A DNA stretch of 50,129 nucleotides from Spirochaetota bacterium. Lineage in GTDB: Bacteria > Spirochaetota > UBA4802 > UBA5550. Within the stretch, counting starts at the first letter, position 1; every line of letters begins with the position of its first letter. A model generated the notes under the pieces. It was not told where the DNA came from. It saw only the letters and a list, made by a program, of their open reading frames with translations, and did not search any database. The stretch is taken from the NCBI GenBank assembly GCA_009787025.1, contig WRGT01000069.1:1-50129 (forward strand), written 5' to 3'. A program made the translations under genes and the position numbers. Below, piece by piece: positions 1-9,720 of this stretch.

Positions 1-191
1 ACCTAAATGCTATTGAAATATTCGTATTAATTCGTATAATTCGATGTTAAAAATCCTTCTTAAGTTTATGATGTTGGCTCTGACCCCTTGTCTGCAAAAA
101 TCCAGTAGATTCGCAGCCATTTATATAATCATCAAAAAAAAGATAGACATTATACTATAAATAAATATTCACTAAAACCGGAAAATCAAAG

Positions 192-407
192 ATGACAAAA
201 TATGATATACTTCATGAAATCTTTCATTATGCAGGGAAAGAAAAATTTATAACTCTCTACGAGCTTGAGATAAAAACAGGTCTTTCAGGTTCGCAGGTAA
301 GGTCGCTGCTTGAAGATCTAAAAGATGAAATACTTATTGTGGAACATCCCGAGGGTTTTAAAGTTTCGGATACCGGATTTCATTTCTGCAAGAGAAGATG
401 GGTTTAA
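192..407 (+). CDS. Small winged-helix-like protein (hypothetical)
   Basis: 71-aa ORF; helix-rich sequence 'TLYELEIKTGLSGSQVRSLLEDLKDEILI' resembles a wHTH DNA-binding fold. Confidence 0.5.
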   Translation: MTKYDILHEIFHYAGKEKFITLYELEIKTGLSGSQVRSLLEDLKDEILIVEHPEGFKVSDTGFHFCKRRWV

Positions 408-452
408 CAACTTCGATAATGATAATATAATGATAATAAAGGAGAAAGAATT

Positions 453-917
453 ATGCCTATTCAATGGCTCTCTGAAGAAAAATGTAAAAACATGCTTTAC
501 TATCAGGTTTACGGCAGATTGGCAACTGTGGGAAAGGATAATGTGCCGTATATTACTCCTGTAAATTATGCCTACTCCGACGATGCAATCTATATACACT
601 GCGGCATGAAAGGAAGAAAACTCAATAATATTAAAGAAAATCCCATTGTATGCTTTGAAATCAGCGCTTCGGGGAATCTATACGTTTCAAACAAGGCATG
701 CGGTTTTGGCATGGATTACTGGTCAATCCTAATATCAGGCAGAGCTGAGATTGTTCAGAGCATGGATATTAAGAGATTGGGATTAAATGCTATTATGGAA
801 AAATATGGCTCACAGTTTGAGTACAGTGATTTTACAGACGACGATTTGACAACTGTTAATATAATTAAAATACATATTGAAAACATAAGCGGTAAAACAA
901 GAATAACTCCTCAGTGA
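453..917 (+). CDS. Pyridoxamine 5'-phosphate oxidase-family flavoprotein (NimA-like)
   Basis: 'GRLATVGKDNVPYITPVNYAYSDDAIYIHCGMKGRKLNNIKENPIVCFEIS' is typical of the PNPOx-like split barrel family; GGAG-type RBS upstream. Confidence 0.8.
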   Translation: MPIQWLSEEKCKNMLYYQVYGRLATVGKDNVPYITPVNYAYSDDAIYIHCGMKGRKLNNIKENPIVCFEISASGNLYVSNKACGFGMDYWSILISGRAEIVQSMDIKRLGLNAIMEKYGSQFEYSDFTDDDLTTVNIIKIHIENISGKTRITPQ

Positions 918-943
918 TAAAAAAATATAAGACTTAGCTTATC

Positions 944-1717
944 TTAGCTCAGCAGAGAATAAAGTCTATCACCTTTTTTGAATATCTCTATATCTCTTTT
1001 AAAAAGCGACGTAAATATATTTTTGCTAAAACAATCGTCAACACTCCCCTTGAAAAAACATTTACCATCCTCAAGAATAAATATCCTGTTAAAAATCGGG
1101 ATTATCTCCTCAACATGGTGCGTTACATATACTAAGGAATGATTTCTGCCGTTTATTAATTTTGTTAAAGATTCAAGGAAGTCCTCTCTTGCGCAGATGT
1201 CTAAACCTGCCGAAGGCTCGTCAAGGATTAAAATATCAGGATTGTTTATGAGAGCTCTAAGCATAAAGACCTTCTGTTTTTCTCCATCCGACAGATTTCC
1301 TATTGTGTCATAAATGCGGTCGCTAAGTCCTATCTCGCTTATAAGACTTGACCCTCGTTTTATCTCATCTATAGACGGATCTCTGTATAAACCGACCGAT
1401 GCATATAGTCCGCTCAGGACAGTATCAATTACACTCTCTCCCCTGTTAAACTTCTCTCTCAGTATTGAGCTTAAGTATCCTATCCGCTTTCTAATCTCTC
1501 TTATATCCGATCCGATGTGATCATATCCGAATCTTACGACCTTTCCATCCGAAGGGAAAATATATCCTGTTATGACCTCAAGGAGTTTTGTCTTGCCTGA
1601 TCCGTTTCTGCCGAATAATATCCAACTCTCGCCGCTGCCGATCTCCCAGTCTATGCAGCTTAAAATTCTTCTATTGCTGCCGAATATATCAAGAGAAACA
1701 TTTTCCAATTTTATCAT
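944..1717 (-). CDS. ABC transporter ATP-binding protein
   Basis: Walker A 'GRNGSGKTKLLE', signature-like 'NLSDGEKQKVFMLRALI', Walker B 'ILILDEPSAGLD'. Confidence 0.9.
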   Translation of the reverse strand: MIKLENVSLDIFGSNRRILSCIDWEIGSGESWILFGRNGSGKTKLLEVITGYIFPSDGKVVRFGYDHIGSDIREIRKRIGYLSSILREKFNRGESVIDTVLSGLYASVGLYRDPSIDEIKRGSSLISEIGLSDRIYDTIGNLSDGEKQKVFMLRALINNPDILILDEPSAGLDICAREDFLESLTKLINGRNHSLVYVTHHVEEIIPIFNRIFILEDGKCFFKGSVDDCFSKNIFTSLFKRDIEIFKKGDRLYSLLS

Positions 1718-1751
1718 AAATTAACTGCCTAAAATAAGAATTATTAAAATT

Positions 1752-2522
1752 CTAAAAATATCCGACGGCGTCTATATCCCATAATTCAATATCCACAAGA
1801 TCGGCTACAGCAAGGACACGCGGAAAGATTGCTTGCGCTGCCTCCTCTGCAATTTTTCTCATTTTTATATCGGTATATCTTGAACTGTCAAAATGAGTTA
1901 AGACCAGCCTCTTTGCATTAGCCTCAGACGCTATTCTTGCCGCTGTTTCAGGATTAAGATGGGACCACTCTTTGTGTTCCTCTCCCGGCAAAAAAGAACA
2001 TTCTGCTATGAGAAGATCAGCGTTTAATGACAACTCAACGGCATTATCGCAGTAACCGGTGTCCGTACAAAAAACGATAGTCAGATCATCTGCTTTTATA
2101 CGATACCCAAAACATGTATCGGAATGCAAAAGGGGCAGAGCATTAACCTCAAACGGAACCTGATCTTTATCTTTCGGCAGTTCAAGAATCTTTACGCTGT
2201 AACCAAGTTCATTCAGCGGCACGGTAAACGGTCTGTTTACAATGACATTCATCACATTGGAAATATCAGGCTGTCCCACTATAAACAATCCCTCATTGCA
2301 GCAGATCTTTGACAAACCATGAAGACCGGATATATGATCAAAATGATAGTGGCTTAAAAAAAGATATACCGGCTTTGTGCCGTCAATATATTTATCGATC
2401 TTAAAAAAACCGCTCCCTGCGTCAAATACAATATCATAATCATCTGTTTGAACGAGAGTACATATTGTATCACCCGTACCTGTTCCAAACCAGCCGTTAG
2501 TTCCTAAGAATACAGCATTCAT
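1752..2522 (-). CDS. MBL-fold metallo-hydrolase (RNase Z-like)
   Basis: 'LFLSHYHFDHISGL' (HxHxDH), 'CTDTGYCDNAVELSLNADLLIAECSF', 'HLNPETAARIASEANAKRLVLTHF'. Confidence 0.88.
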   Translation of the reverse strand: MNAVFLGTNGWFGTGTGDTICTLVQTDDYDIVFDAGSGFFKIDKYIDGTKPVYLFLSHYHFDHISGLHGLSKICCNEGLFIVGQPDISNVMNVIVNRPFTVPLNELGYSVKILELPKDKDQVPFEVNALPLLHSDTCFGYRIKADDLTIVFCTDTGYCDNAVELSLNADLLIAECSFLPGEEHKEWSHLNPETAARIASEANAKRLVLTHFDSSRYTDIKMRKIAEEAAQAIFPRVLAVADLVDIELWDIDAVGYF

Positions 2523-2751
2523 AATTTATACCATTCCTAAAATTGTATTAAATACTTCACACTGAGGCGCAAAGATAAATGAAAAATATATATCTGCGAG
2601 ACGTTAATTTATTTTATATATACAATTATTTTTTTTGTAATCTGCGTCAGTATTGCATACTCATTGTTCCATGACAAATTATATTCTAAATAGACTGATT
2701 TTTTAGCACAATATTTATAAAAAACAGCAATAATTTATTATAAGTTATATC

Positions 2752-2780
2752 TTGACAAATAATAACCATAACATTATGCT
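2752..2780 (+). promoter_or_regulatory. Sigma70-type promoter for the YtfJ-like gene
   Basis: TTGACA (2752-2757), 17-nt spacer, TATGCT (2775-2780), upstream of the 2830 start. Confidence 0.55.
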
Positions 2781-2829
2781 TATCAAAGATTCAAATATTC
2801 AAACTATTAAACTTAATTAAGGAGTTATT

Positions 2830-3366
2830 ATGAAACGTAAACTAATAATTACAGTATCTTCCATATTCATTATATTGGGAGGCTTTACTCTTGTAAATTC
2901 ACTATCAGTAGGACAGGTTGCTCCTAATCTTAACATTAGAGATGCTGATGATAAACCTGCTACAATTCCAGACTATGGCACAAAGGTTCTAACCATAATT
3001 TATCCAAGTTCAGATGTATCGGATGTTTGCGACCCAATATCAGATGCTCTAAAGGCAAAAAACTACCCTAAAGCCAAATATGCCGGTATAGGTATTGCCA
3101 ACATGAAAGATTCTACTGCGCCTGATTGGCTAATACGAAAAATCGTACGCGGTAAGATACAAAAATACAGCGCTGTAATCCTTACGGATCCTGATTTAAC
3201 TACTGCTACTACATGGGGACTTGGCAATTGCAAAGGTCAATCCGTAGTTGTTGTTATTGGCGCAGATAAAAAAGTTAAATATATTAATAAGTTTAACAAA
3301 AAGAATGTCCCTACTCAAAGTGATATAGACTCAGTTGTTAGTCTTGTAGATGGACTTGTAAAATAA
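2830..3366 (+). CDS. Secreted YtfJ-like thioredoxin-fold protein
   Basis: N-terminal signal peptide, 'SVGQVAPNLNIRDADDKPATIPDYGTKVLTIIYPSSDVSDVCDPISDAL'; RBS aaggag. Confidence 0.6.
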   Translation: MKRKLIITVSSIFIILGGFTLVNSLSVGQVAPNLNIRDADDKPATIPDYGTKVLTIIYPSSDVSDVCDPISDALKAKNYPKAKYAGIGIANMKDSTAPDWLIRKIVRGKIQKYSAVILTDPDLTTATTWGLGNCKGQSVVVVIGADKKVKYINKFNKKNVPTQSDIDSVVSLVDGLVK

Positions 3367-3395
3367 GTAATAAGTAAATAGAAATATATTAGATT

Positions 3396-3422
3396 GCAGA
3401 TGGGGCTGTCTGCCCCATCTGC
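3396..3422 (+). terminator. Strong hairpin downstream of the YtfJ-like gene
   Basis: GCAGATGGGGC TGTCT GCCCCATCTGC, 11-bp perfect arms followed by a T-rich tract. Confidence 0.6.
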
Positions 3423-3479
3423 TTATTTCTTATCATAAAAAAGCTCCGCAAATAACAAGGTAAAAGAAAGAAGGATTAA

Positions 3480-4142
3480 ATGAAAGTTATAGATGGAATA
3501 TATTCATATATCTGGACAGGAGTTTTTGAAAATAACTGCAACAGCTTCTATTTCGGCGAACCGTTGAATATCCTCTTTGATCCCGGTCTGAAAAACTATA
3601 CTGATATGCTTCTTAAAAAGATGGAAGAGGATGGAATAGATATTGAGAGGATCGGTTATGTCATCAACTCTCACAGCCACCCCGATCATCTTGAAGGAAC
3701 AGTGAACTTTACAAAATATGATATACCTGTCGCTATGCATAAGGATGAGATAAAATTCTATAACGAGGCAGGACCTAAATTCTTTGAGTGGATGGGCATG
3801 CAGTTCCCTGAGATCAAATTTGATATTGAACTTGAAGAGGGCATACTTCAAATCGGAGAGATAGAACTTAAAGTTTTTAAAACTCCGGGTCATTCTCCCG
3901 GATCCGTATGTATATATTGGGAGGAGAAGAAAGCGCTTGTATGCGGCGATCTGGTATTCAACAACAGTTTTGGCAGAGTTGATTTTCCGGGAGGGAATCC
4001 TAAACTTTTAAAAGACAGCATTACCAGAATATCGCAGTTAGATATTGAATATCTTCTTCCCGGACATATGGAGATAATTACCGGTAAAAAAAATGTAGAA
4101 GACAACTTCAACCAGATAAAACAATATTTTGATTATATATAA
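3480..4142 (+). CDS. MBL-fold metallo-hydrolase (glyoxalase II-like)
   Basis: 'INSHSHPDHLEGTVNF', 'TPGHSPGSVCIYW', 'LVCGDLVF', 'LLPGH'. Confidence 0.88.
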   Translation: MKVIDGIYSYIWTGVFENNCNSFYFGEPLNILFDPGLKNYTDMLLKKMEEDGIDIERIGYVINSHSHPDHLEGTVNFTKYDIPVAMHKDEIKFYNEAGPKFFEWMGMQFPEIKFDIELEEGILQIGEIELKVFKTPGHSPGSVCIYWEEKKALVCGDLVFNNSFGRVDFPGGNPKLLKDSITRISQLDIEYLLPGHMEIITGKKNVEDNFNQIKQYFDYI

Positions 4143-4157
4143 ACGGGCGGCAGACAC

Positions 4158-5474
4158 ATGATCCCTATTAAAAAACTAAAAGATCTGACACCCAATGAAT
4201 TGAATAAACTTTTTAATCGATTTGGAGAGGATTTCAGCTCCATAATGATCAACACTGTTATCCCTATTGTTAATGATGTAAAGAATGATGGAGAAGCCGC
4301 AGTAAAAAAATATACTGAGAAATTCGATAAGATAAAACTCACAGATGTAATCGCCGCTCAAAAAGAGATAGATAACGGTCATAAGAATGCTCCTAAAGAT
4401 GTGTTAAGAGCATTTATGAAGGCAAAAGATAATATTGAAGAATTTCACAGAAGACAACTAAGAGAAAACTCAATATATACACGGAAAGACGGAATCACAC
4501 TCGGCGTAACATATCAGGCGATAGAGAATGCCGGCATATATGTGCCGGGGGGCAAGGCGTCATACCCCTCGTCTGTACTTATGGGAGTTATACCGGCGCA
4601 GATAGCAGGAGCGGAAAATATAACTGTTATTACACCTCCAAACAAAGAGGGAAAAATTCCCGATATTATCTACGCAATATGCAGGGAGTGCGGAGTTAAA
4701 AATATAATAAAATCCGGCGGCGCTCAGGGAATTGCCTTTGCCGCATTCGGATCGGATAAGCATAAGAAGTCGGATATAATTGTAGGTCCCGGGAATATAT
4801 TTGTAACTGCTGCAAAGACTTACCTGTTCAGCATGGGCGTTATTCAGATAGATTCTATGGCAGGTCCAAGTGAGGTTCTTATAATATCCGATGGAAATTC
4901 CGATCCCGAATGGGTAGCATACGATCTCCTGTCTCAGGCTGAACATGAAGAGCGCGCCATTGCAGTTTTGATTACTACATCAAAAAAACTTGCGGAAGAT
5001 GTAAAGAATGTAATTATTAAGGATATAGAATCAGGATGCGGAAGAAACGATATAAAGAAAACATCTGTTAAGAACGGACTTATACTAATAGCAGATTCTA
5101 TTGATGAAGCAATAGAGTTTAGTAACAGCTATGGACCTGAACACATGGAGTTCATGGTAGATAATCCTCTTGAGTATATTAATAAAATAAGGAATGTCGG
5201 ATCGCTATTCCTTGGAAGATATTCCCCTGTTGCTGTTGGAGATTACTATTCAGGGACAAATCACATACTGCCGACAGGCGGAGCAGCAAGATTTTCCTCA
5301 GGCACATCTGTTGAAACATTTTTGCGAAGAACAACTTTCCAACTGCTTGATAAAAACTCTCTTAAAAAAACTGCGCAGTCTATAAAGTTGATGTCTGCCT
5401 ATGAGGGATTTGATGATAAGCATGGCGGATCGGTAGATATAAGACTAAAAGACGGCAAACGAAAAAATATATGA
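4158..5474 (+). CDS. hisD: Histidinol dehydrogenase
   Basis: 'GIYVPGGKASYPSSVLMGVIPAQIAG', 'GPGNIFVTAAK', 'DSMAGPSEVLII', 'SQAEHEERA', 'GPEHMEFMV', 'YSGTNHILPTGGAARFSSGTSVETFLRR'. Confidence 0.95.
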   Translation: MIPIKKLKDLTPNELNKLFNRFGEDFSSIMINTVIPIVNDVKNDGEAAVKKYTEKFDKIKLTDVIAAQKEIDNGHKNAPKDVLRAFMKAKDNIEEFHRRQLRENSIYTRKDGITLGVTYQAIENAGIYVPGGKASYPSSVLMGVIPAQIAGAENITVITPPNKEGKIPDIIYAICRECGVKNIIKSGGAQGIAFAAFGSDKHKKSDIIVGPGNIFVTAAKTYLFSMGVIQIDSMAGPSEVLIISDGNSDPEWVAYDLLSQAEHEERAIAVLITTSKKLAEDVKNVIIKDIESGCGRNDIKKTSVKNGLILIADSIDEAIEFSNSYGPEHMEFMVDNPLEYINKIRNVGSLFLGRYSPVAVGDYYSGTNHILPTGGAARFSSGTSVETFLRRTTFQLLDKNSLKKTAQSIKLMSAYEGFDDKHGGSVDIRLKDGKRKNI

Positions 5475-5508
5475 ACAAGGCATAGCTAATATTAGACTTC
5501 GCAGCAGT

Positions 5509-5766
5509 CTATTCTTCATCCCAGCTTTTAGCTTCGTATGCTAATCTGTTAAGCGCAGCTTTAAGTCTTTTACTCCGCACATCAGCAGGCGGAAAATCCT
5601 TTTGAGCATACTTTAGCATTGTCGCAACTGCGCGTTCAAGTGTAGTATCTCCTTTCTCATCATTAAAATAATTCATTATAAGCGCTTTACCGCTTAAAGT
5701 CAATTTATGTTCAATGAAAGACTCAACTGCATCAAAAAGTGCTTCTTTAAATTCTTCTTTTCCCAT
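5509..5766 (-). CDS. Hypothetical protein
   Basis: 85-aa isolated ORF with plausible composition; no family recognised. Confidence 0.55.
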   Translation of the reverse strand: MGKEEFKEALFDAVESFIEHKLTLSGKALIMNYFNDEKGDTTLERAVATMLKYAQKDFPPADVRSKRLKAALNRLAYEAKSWDEE

Positions 5767-5985
5767 ATTCTATATGTATATGGGTTAAATTTTTTGTCTA
5801 TAAGAAAAATTTTAGATTTTAAATAAATCATTATCAGATTGTTTAAGCAAAATTGATGCGCACATGGAGAAAGAGATTCTTCCCAAATAAAAGATCTAAT
5901 CTTATCTTGAAAAATGATTGACTTATTTTTTCAAAACAATCTATATACATGAATCATAGATATAATAAAAAACAGGATTCGGTTT

Positions 5986-6501
5986 ATGAAAAAGTTAATA
6001 ATTATCATATCCGCCTTTATGTGCTTTAGCTTTACTTTATTACAGGGCGAATCTAAATATCCATTCAACATTCCAGATGTAGTTAAAGCTATATCTCTCT
6101 ATAATAAAAGCGAACAGTTGTCCACTGATGAAAAATATTTAGAAAGCAGAGATGTCAGACAAGAAGCTGAGGCTATCTTGGATGAGATTCTTACTGAAGA
6201 TAAAATTATATCATCAAACAACGCATGTTCTTTTAAAAAAAGAAAAGAGGAACAATTCTTTCTGTCTTGTAAAAATTTTGAATTAAAAAATTCAATAGTA
6301 TTTGAATTTACAGAAGCTCCGGAACCAATATTAGCAAAATATCAAGACCTTAACAGCGGCGCTCTATTCAATGGTAAAATTGAAATCGTCAAAGATGATT
6401 CCGGGGGAACATATAATTACAGAGGACTTAGTGAATTGATTATTTACTGTAAAATACTATCTCTATCGCCAATAGATAGACAGCCGCAGAAGAAAAAATA
6501 A
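5986..6501 (+). CDS. Hypothetical secreted protein
   Basis: 171 aa with N-terminal signal peptide 'MKKLIIIISAFMCFSFTLLQG'. Confidence 0.6.
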   Translation: MKKLIIIISAFMCFSFTLLQGESKYPFNIPDVVKAISLYNKSEQLSTDEKYLESRDVRQEAEAILDEILTEDKIISSNNACSFKKRKEEQFFLSCKNFELKNSIVFEFTEAPEPILAKYQDLNSGALFNGKIEIVKDDSGGTYNYRGLSELIIYCKILSLSPIDRQPQKKK

Positions 6502-6504
6502 AAA

Positions 6505-6551
6505 ATGCCAAATTCGTTTCATTCGTGTTAGAATTAAAACTTATTTGGCAT
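6505..6551. terminator. Inverted repeat between convergent genes
   Basis: ATGCCAAAT (6505-6513) and ATTTGGCAT (6543-6551), perfect 9-bp arms with a 29-nt loop. Confidence 0.35.
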
Positions 6552-6585
6552 CTCAAATTATACAATCTTATTGTACGCAGTAATA

Positions 6586-7803
6586 CTATTCCTGAGAATA
6601 ACCATCTACAAATTCGGCAAAACGTTTAGCCACTATCTTCATCTCATCAATAGCAGGGAGAAATACTACTCTGAAATGATCTGGCTTTGGCCAGTTGAAT
6701 CCTGTACCTTGTACAAGGAGCACCTTTTTCTGTTTAAGAAAATCGAATACAAACCGTTCATCATCCTTTACAGGTATAACTTTAAGATCAATTTTAGGAA
6801 AGAGATATAATCCGCCCATGGGCTTAACGCACGATATGCCCGGTATGGAGTTAAACAATTCGTATGAAAAATTTCTCTGTTCATACAATCTACCCCCCGG
6901 AGATGTAAGATCAAAAATACTCTGATTACCTCCAATCGCCGTCTGAATTGCAAACTGAGCAGGCATATTGGAGCAGAGCCTCATTGAGGATAAGATTCCA
7001 AGACCTTCAATGAAATCGGTTGCATGATCTTTTTTACCGCTTAGTACCATCCATCCAACGCGAAAACCGCAAACACGGTGAGATTTTGAAAGCCCATTCA
7101 TTGTGATAAACAGAGTTTCATCCGAAAGGGATGCAGCAGGCGTATGGGTTATGCCGTCATACATAATCCTGTCATATATTTCATCTGCAAGAACGATGAG
7201 TTGATTCTTAACAGCAATCTCTACAATTTTTTCCACAATCTCTTTTGGATAAACAGCGCCGGTTGGATTATTCGGATTAATAAGCACTATGGCTTTGGTT
7301 CTGGAGGTTATTTTACTCTCTATATCATTAATATCTGGATACCAAAGGCTTGACTCATCGCAAAGATAGTGCACAGCCTTCCCGCCTGCTAAATGCGTAG
7401 CGCCTGTCCAAAGCGGATAATCAGGCATTGGCACAAGAATCTCGTCTCCATTATTGACAAGACCCTGCATAATCATTACTATAAGTTCACTTACGCCGTT
7501 CCCTACAAAGATGTCATCTATCTCTACACCTTCAATCCCCTTGAGTTGACAATCCTGCATAATAGCCTTTCTTGCCGAAAAAAGTCCCTTTGCATCTCCA
7601 TAAGGCTCTGCCGAACGGAGATTCAACATTACATCATGAATTATCTCATCAGGGGCAGAAACTCCAAACGCAGCGGGATTTCCCGTATTAAGCTTTATAA
7701 TTTTATTACCTTCCCTTTCCAGATTCATTGCCTCCTGTAAAACAGGTCCGCGTATGTCATAAAATACATTCTCAAGCTTTTCGGATTTATTGATCTTCTT
7801 CAT
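6586..7803 (-). CDS. PLP-dependent aminotransferase (AlaA-like alanine aminotransferase)
   Basis: 'INPNNPTGAVYPKEI', 'VLADEIYDRIMYD', 'NGLSKSHRVCGFRVGWMVLSG'; start set at MKKINKSEKL with RBS GGAGGAAAAT, shorter than the ORF track. Confidence 0.9.
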   Translation of the reverse strand: MKKINKSEKLENVFYDIRGPVLQEAMNLEREGNKIIKLNTGNPAAFGVSAPDEIIHDVMLNLRSAEPYGDAKGLFSARKAIMQDCQLKGIEGVEIDDIFVGNGVSELIVMIMQGLVNNGDEILVPMPDYPLWTGATHLAGGKAVHYLCDESSLWYPDINDIESKITSRTKAIVLINPNNPTGAVYPKEIVEKIVEIAVKNQLIVLADEIYDRIMYDGITHTPAASLSDETLFITMNGLSKSHRVCGFRVGWMVLSGKKDHATDFIEGLGILSSMRLCSNMPAQFAIQTAIGGNQSIFDLTSPGGRLYEQRNFSYELFNSIPGISCVKPMGGLYLFPKIDLKVIPVKDDERFVFDFLKQKKVLLVQGTGFNWPKPDHFRVVFLPAIDEMKIVAKRFAEFVDGYSQE

Positions 7804-8114
7804 ATTTTCCTCCATTGTTATACGGTGACATACAAGCCTGACCACAATAATAATATACTTACCTTAATAGCCCTCTATTAAATGCAATAAAAAAATAATA
7901 AAAATATACGCTTATGTTTTAAATCCGGCTGAAATCAAAAAACTAAAATAACAATATTTATAAAATATTAACCCATTTTTTATAAAATCTAAAAATCAAC
8001 TGCATAGGAATTTCCCACAGAAAGAAAAATTGAATACGAGGTTGTGTTATAAAACATAACCGATCATTCAAATTTTTCTAAAAAGAATAAATTTTAAAAA
8101 ATTAGGAGATTAGT

Positions 8115-9497
8115 ATGAAAAAATTTTTCACAATTACAGTTACCCTCTTAATTGCATCAAGCGCCTTTGCGCAGGAGCAAGAAGCAAAGAAGGGTCCTGA
8201 ATTTACTTATGGTGCAAGAGCATGGCTCTATGGTGTTACAGGACAGCAGAAGGATTTAGCTTATGATTATTCGCATTTCAGGATAAGACCTATGTTTAGT
8301 CTGGGAATGGAAGACATCAAGCTTGTTACTCACCTTGAGATTTCGCAAACTTTTGGTAGAGACACAAGTTCTGGTGGTGCCGGCGCCGGCTATGCAGGAC
8401 CGGCTACAGACAACTATTCTATTAAAATTAAAGGGGCATATCTTGAAGCAAAAAATGTAATAATACCAAATCTAACCCTAATGGGCGGACTCAACGGATA
8501 TAAGTATCCATTTGTTGTAGATAATGATTTTGGTATGTTTACAGCAGGTTATGATTTTGGTATGGGCAAGGCAAATCTAAGCTATATTAAGCTAAATGAA
8601 TATGAACTTTATGAAAAGAAATCAGATGGCACTAAACAGAATAAGGATGCTCAAGCATACGCTCTTGACGTACCTATAAAAGTTGATAAGGATATAACAG
8701 TAAGACCGGGCTTGATATATATTCAAGGCGGGAAAAATCATAATAGTGATCCTGCTGCTATTCTTTCTATTGCTCTTCCAAATGAGGTGAGGTCGCTTTA
8801 TAAAACATCTCTTGTGAATGCTGCTCTTAATGTTACTGGTAAAGTAGATATGATATCTTTTACTGCAACAGGAGCATATTTGACAGGAACTTTATATAAA
8901 ATGCTAAATACAGCGGTCTCTCCGGTTGTAGAAGGTGACGACGTTAAAACATCAGCGTATGCTTTTGATCTGGGAGTTGATGCAAAGCCAAATGATATGT
9001 TTAAAATCGGCGCATTCGTTACATACGCAACAGGAAATGATAATAAAAAAGCTGATGAAAATAACAATTACTTCCGCAATATGGAAGGTATCTTCGGAAG
9101 ACCTGACAAGGCTGACGGAGCAGGTTATGGAAGACTCTTTATCTTTGAAGCAGCTTCTGTAGTACAAGTTGGCGGCAACTACGATCAATTCTTTGCTATG
9201 GAGCATCCGCAAGGTTATATGTCTTATGGTGTAAATGCCGAAGCAAAAATAGATAAAGTTACGATTTTTGCTCAATTTGGCATAGCTCAAACTGCTGAGA
9301 AAGATGGAAACGGAAAGACAAGTTTAGGCTCTGAAATAGATGCAAAGATATCTTATGCGCTTGCTTCAAAGACAGCTCTCTTTGCTGAGTTCGGATATGT
9401 TCTTGCCGGCGATATTCAGTTTAATAAACAAAGCGCTAATGCAGCTAAAGTAGAGAATATGTATCAGGTTGCTTTTGGCATGACCTCACAGATATAA
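8115..9497 (+). CDS. Outer-membrane porin-like beta-barrel protein
   Basis: Signal peptide 'MKKFFTITVTLLIASSAFAQ', repeated alternating beta-strand segments, 'RIRPMFSLGMEDIKLVTHLEISQTFGRD'; RBS taggaga. Confidence 0.7.
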   Translation: MKKFFTITVTLLIASSAFAQEQEAKKGPEFTYGARAWLYGVTGQQKDLAYDYSHFRIRPMFSLGMEDIKLVTHLEISQTFGRDTSSGGAGAGYAGPATDNYSIKIKGAYLEAKNVIIPNLTLMGGLNGYKYPFVVDNDFGMFTAGYDFGMGKANLSYIKLNEYELYEKKSDGTKQNKDAQAYALDVPIKVDKDITVRPGLIYIQGGKNHNSDPAAILSIALPNEVRSLYKTSLVNAALNVTGKVDMISFTATGAYLTGTLYKMLNTAVSPVVEGDDVKTSAYAFDLGVDAKPNDMFKIGAFVTYATGNDNKKADENNNYFRNMEGIFGRPDKADGAGYGRLFIFEAASVVQVGGNYDQFFAMEHPQGYMSYGVNAEAKIDKVTIFAQFGIAQTAEKDGNGKTSLGSEIDAKISYALASKTALFAEFGYVLAGDIQFNKQSANAAKVENMYQVAFGMTSQI

Positions 9498-9536
9498 CGC
9501 GGATATATTTCGTTTTTTTCTCCGTTTAAATTTGAT

Positions 9537-9574
9537 CTATAGAAGGGAGTAATCACCCTTCTATAGGTTTTTTT
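9537..9574 (+). terminator. Rho-independent terminator of the porin gene
   Basis: CTATAGAAGGG AGTAATCA CCCTTCTATAG, 11-bp perfect arms, then gTTTTTTT. Confidence 0.9.
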
Positions 9575-9666
9575 ACATCAATTGTTGATGTATTTAAGGT
9601 TTAATACAAGATCCGCATTAATAATTTTTAAGCATTGATGTATGCTAAAACAATGGTCTTTTTTCA

Positions 9667-9696
9667 TTTGACAAAAATGTCAAAGTTCTATAAATT
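9667..9696 (+). promoter_or_regulatory. lysE promoter with overlapping operator-like palindrome
   Basis: TTTGACA AAAA TGTCAAA (9667-9684); TTGACA -35 (9668-9673) with TAAATT (9691-9696) at 17-nt spacing. Confidence 0.4.
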
Positions 9697-9720
9697 TTTT
9701 ATACTAGTAAAAAAAATAAA

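Noticed and set aside
1-191. Possible truncated gene at window start
   Set aside because: No frame gives a convincing protein on either strand; stops are frequent.
325-564. 79-aa plus-strand ORF overlapping 192-407 and 453-917
   Set aside because: Out of frame with both supported genes; overlap ORF without its own RBS or family signal.
4560-4946. 128-aa minus-strand ORF inside hisD
   Set aside because: hisD is unambiguous in the sense frame; the antisense product is Cys/Tyr-rich and unrecognisable.
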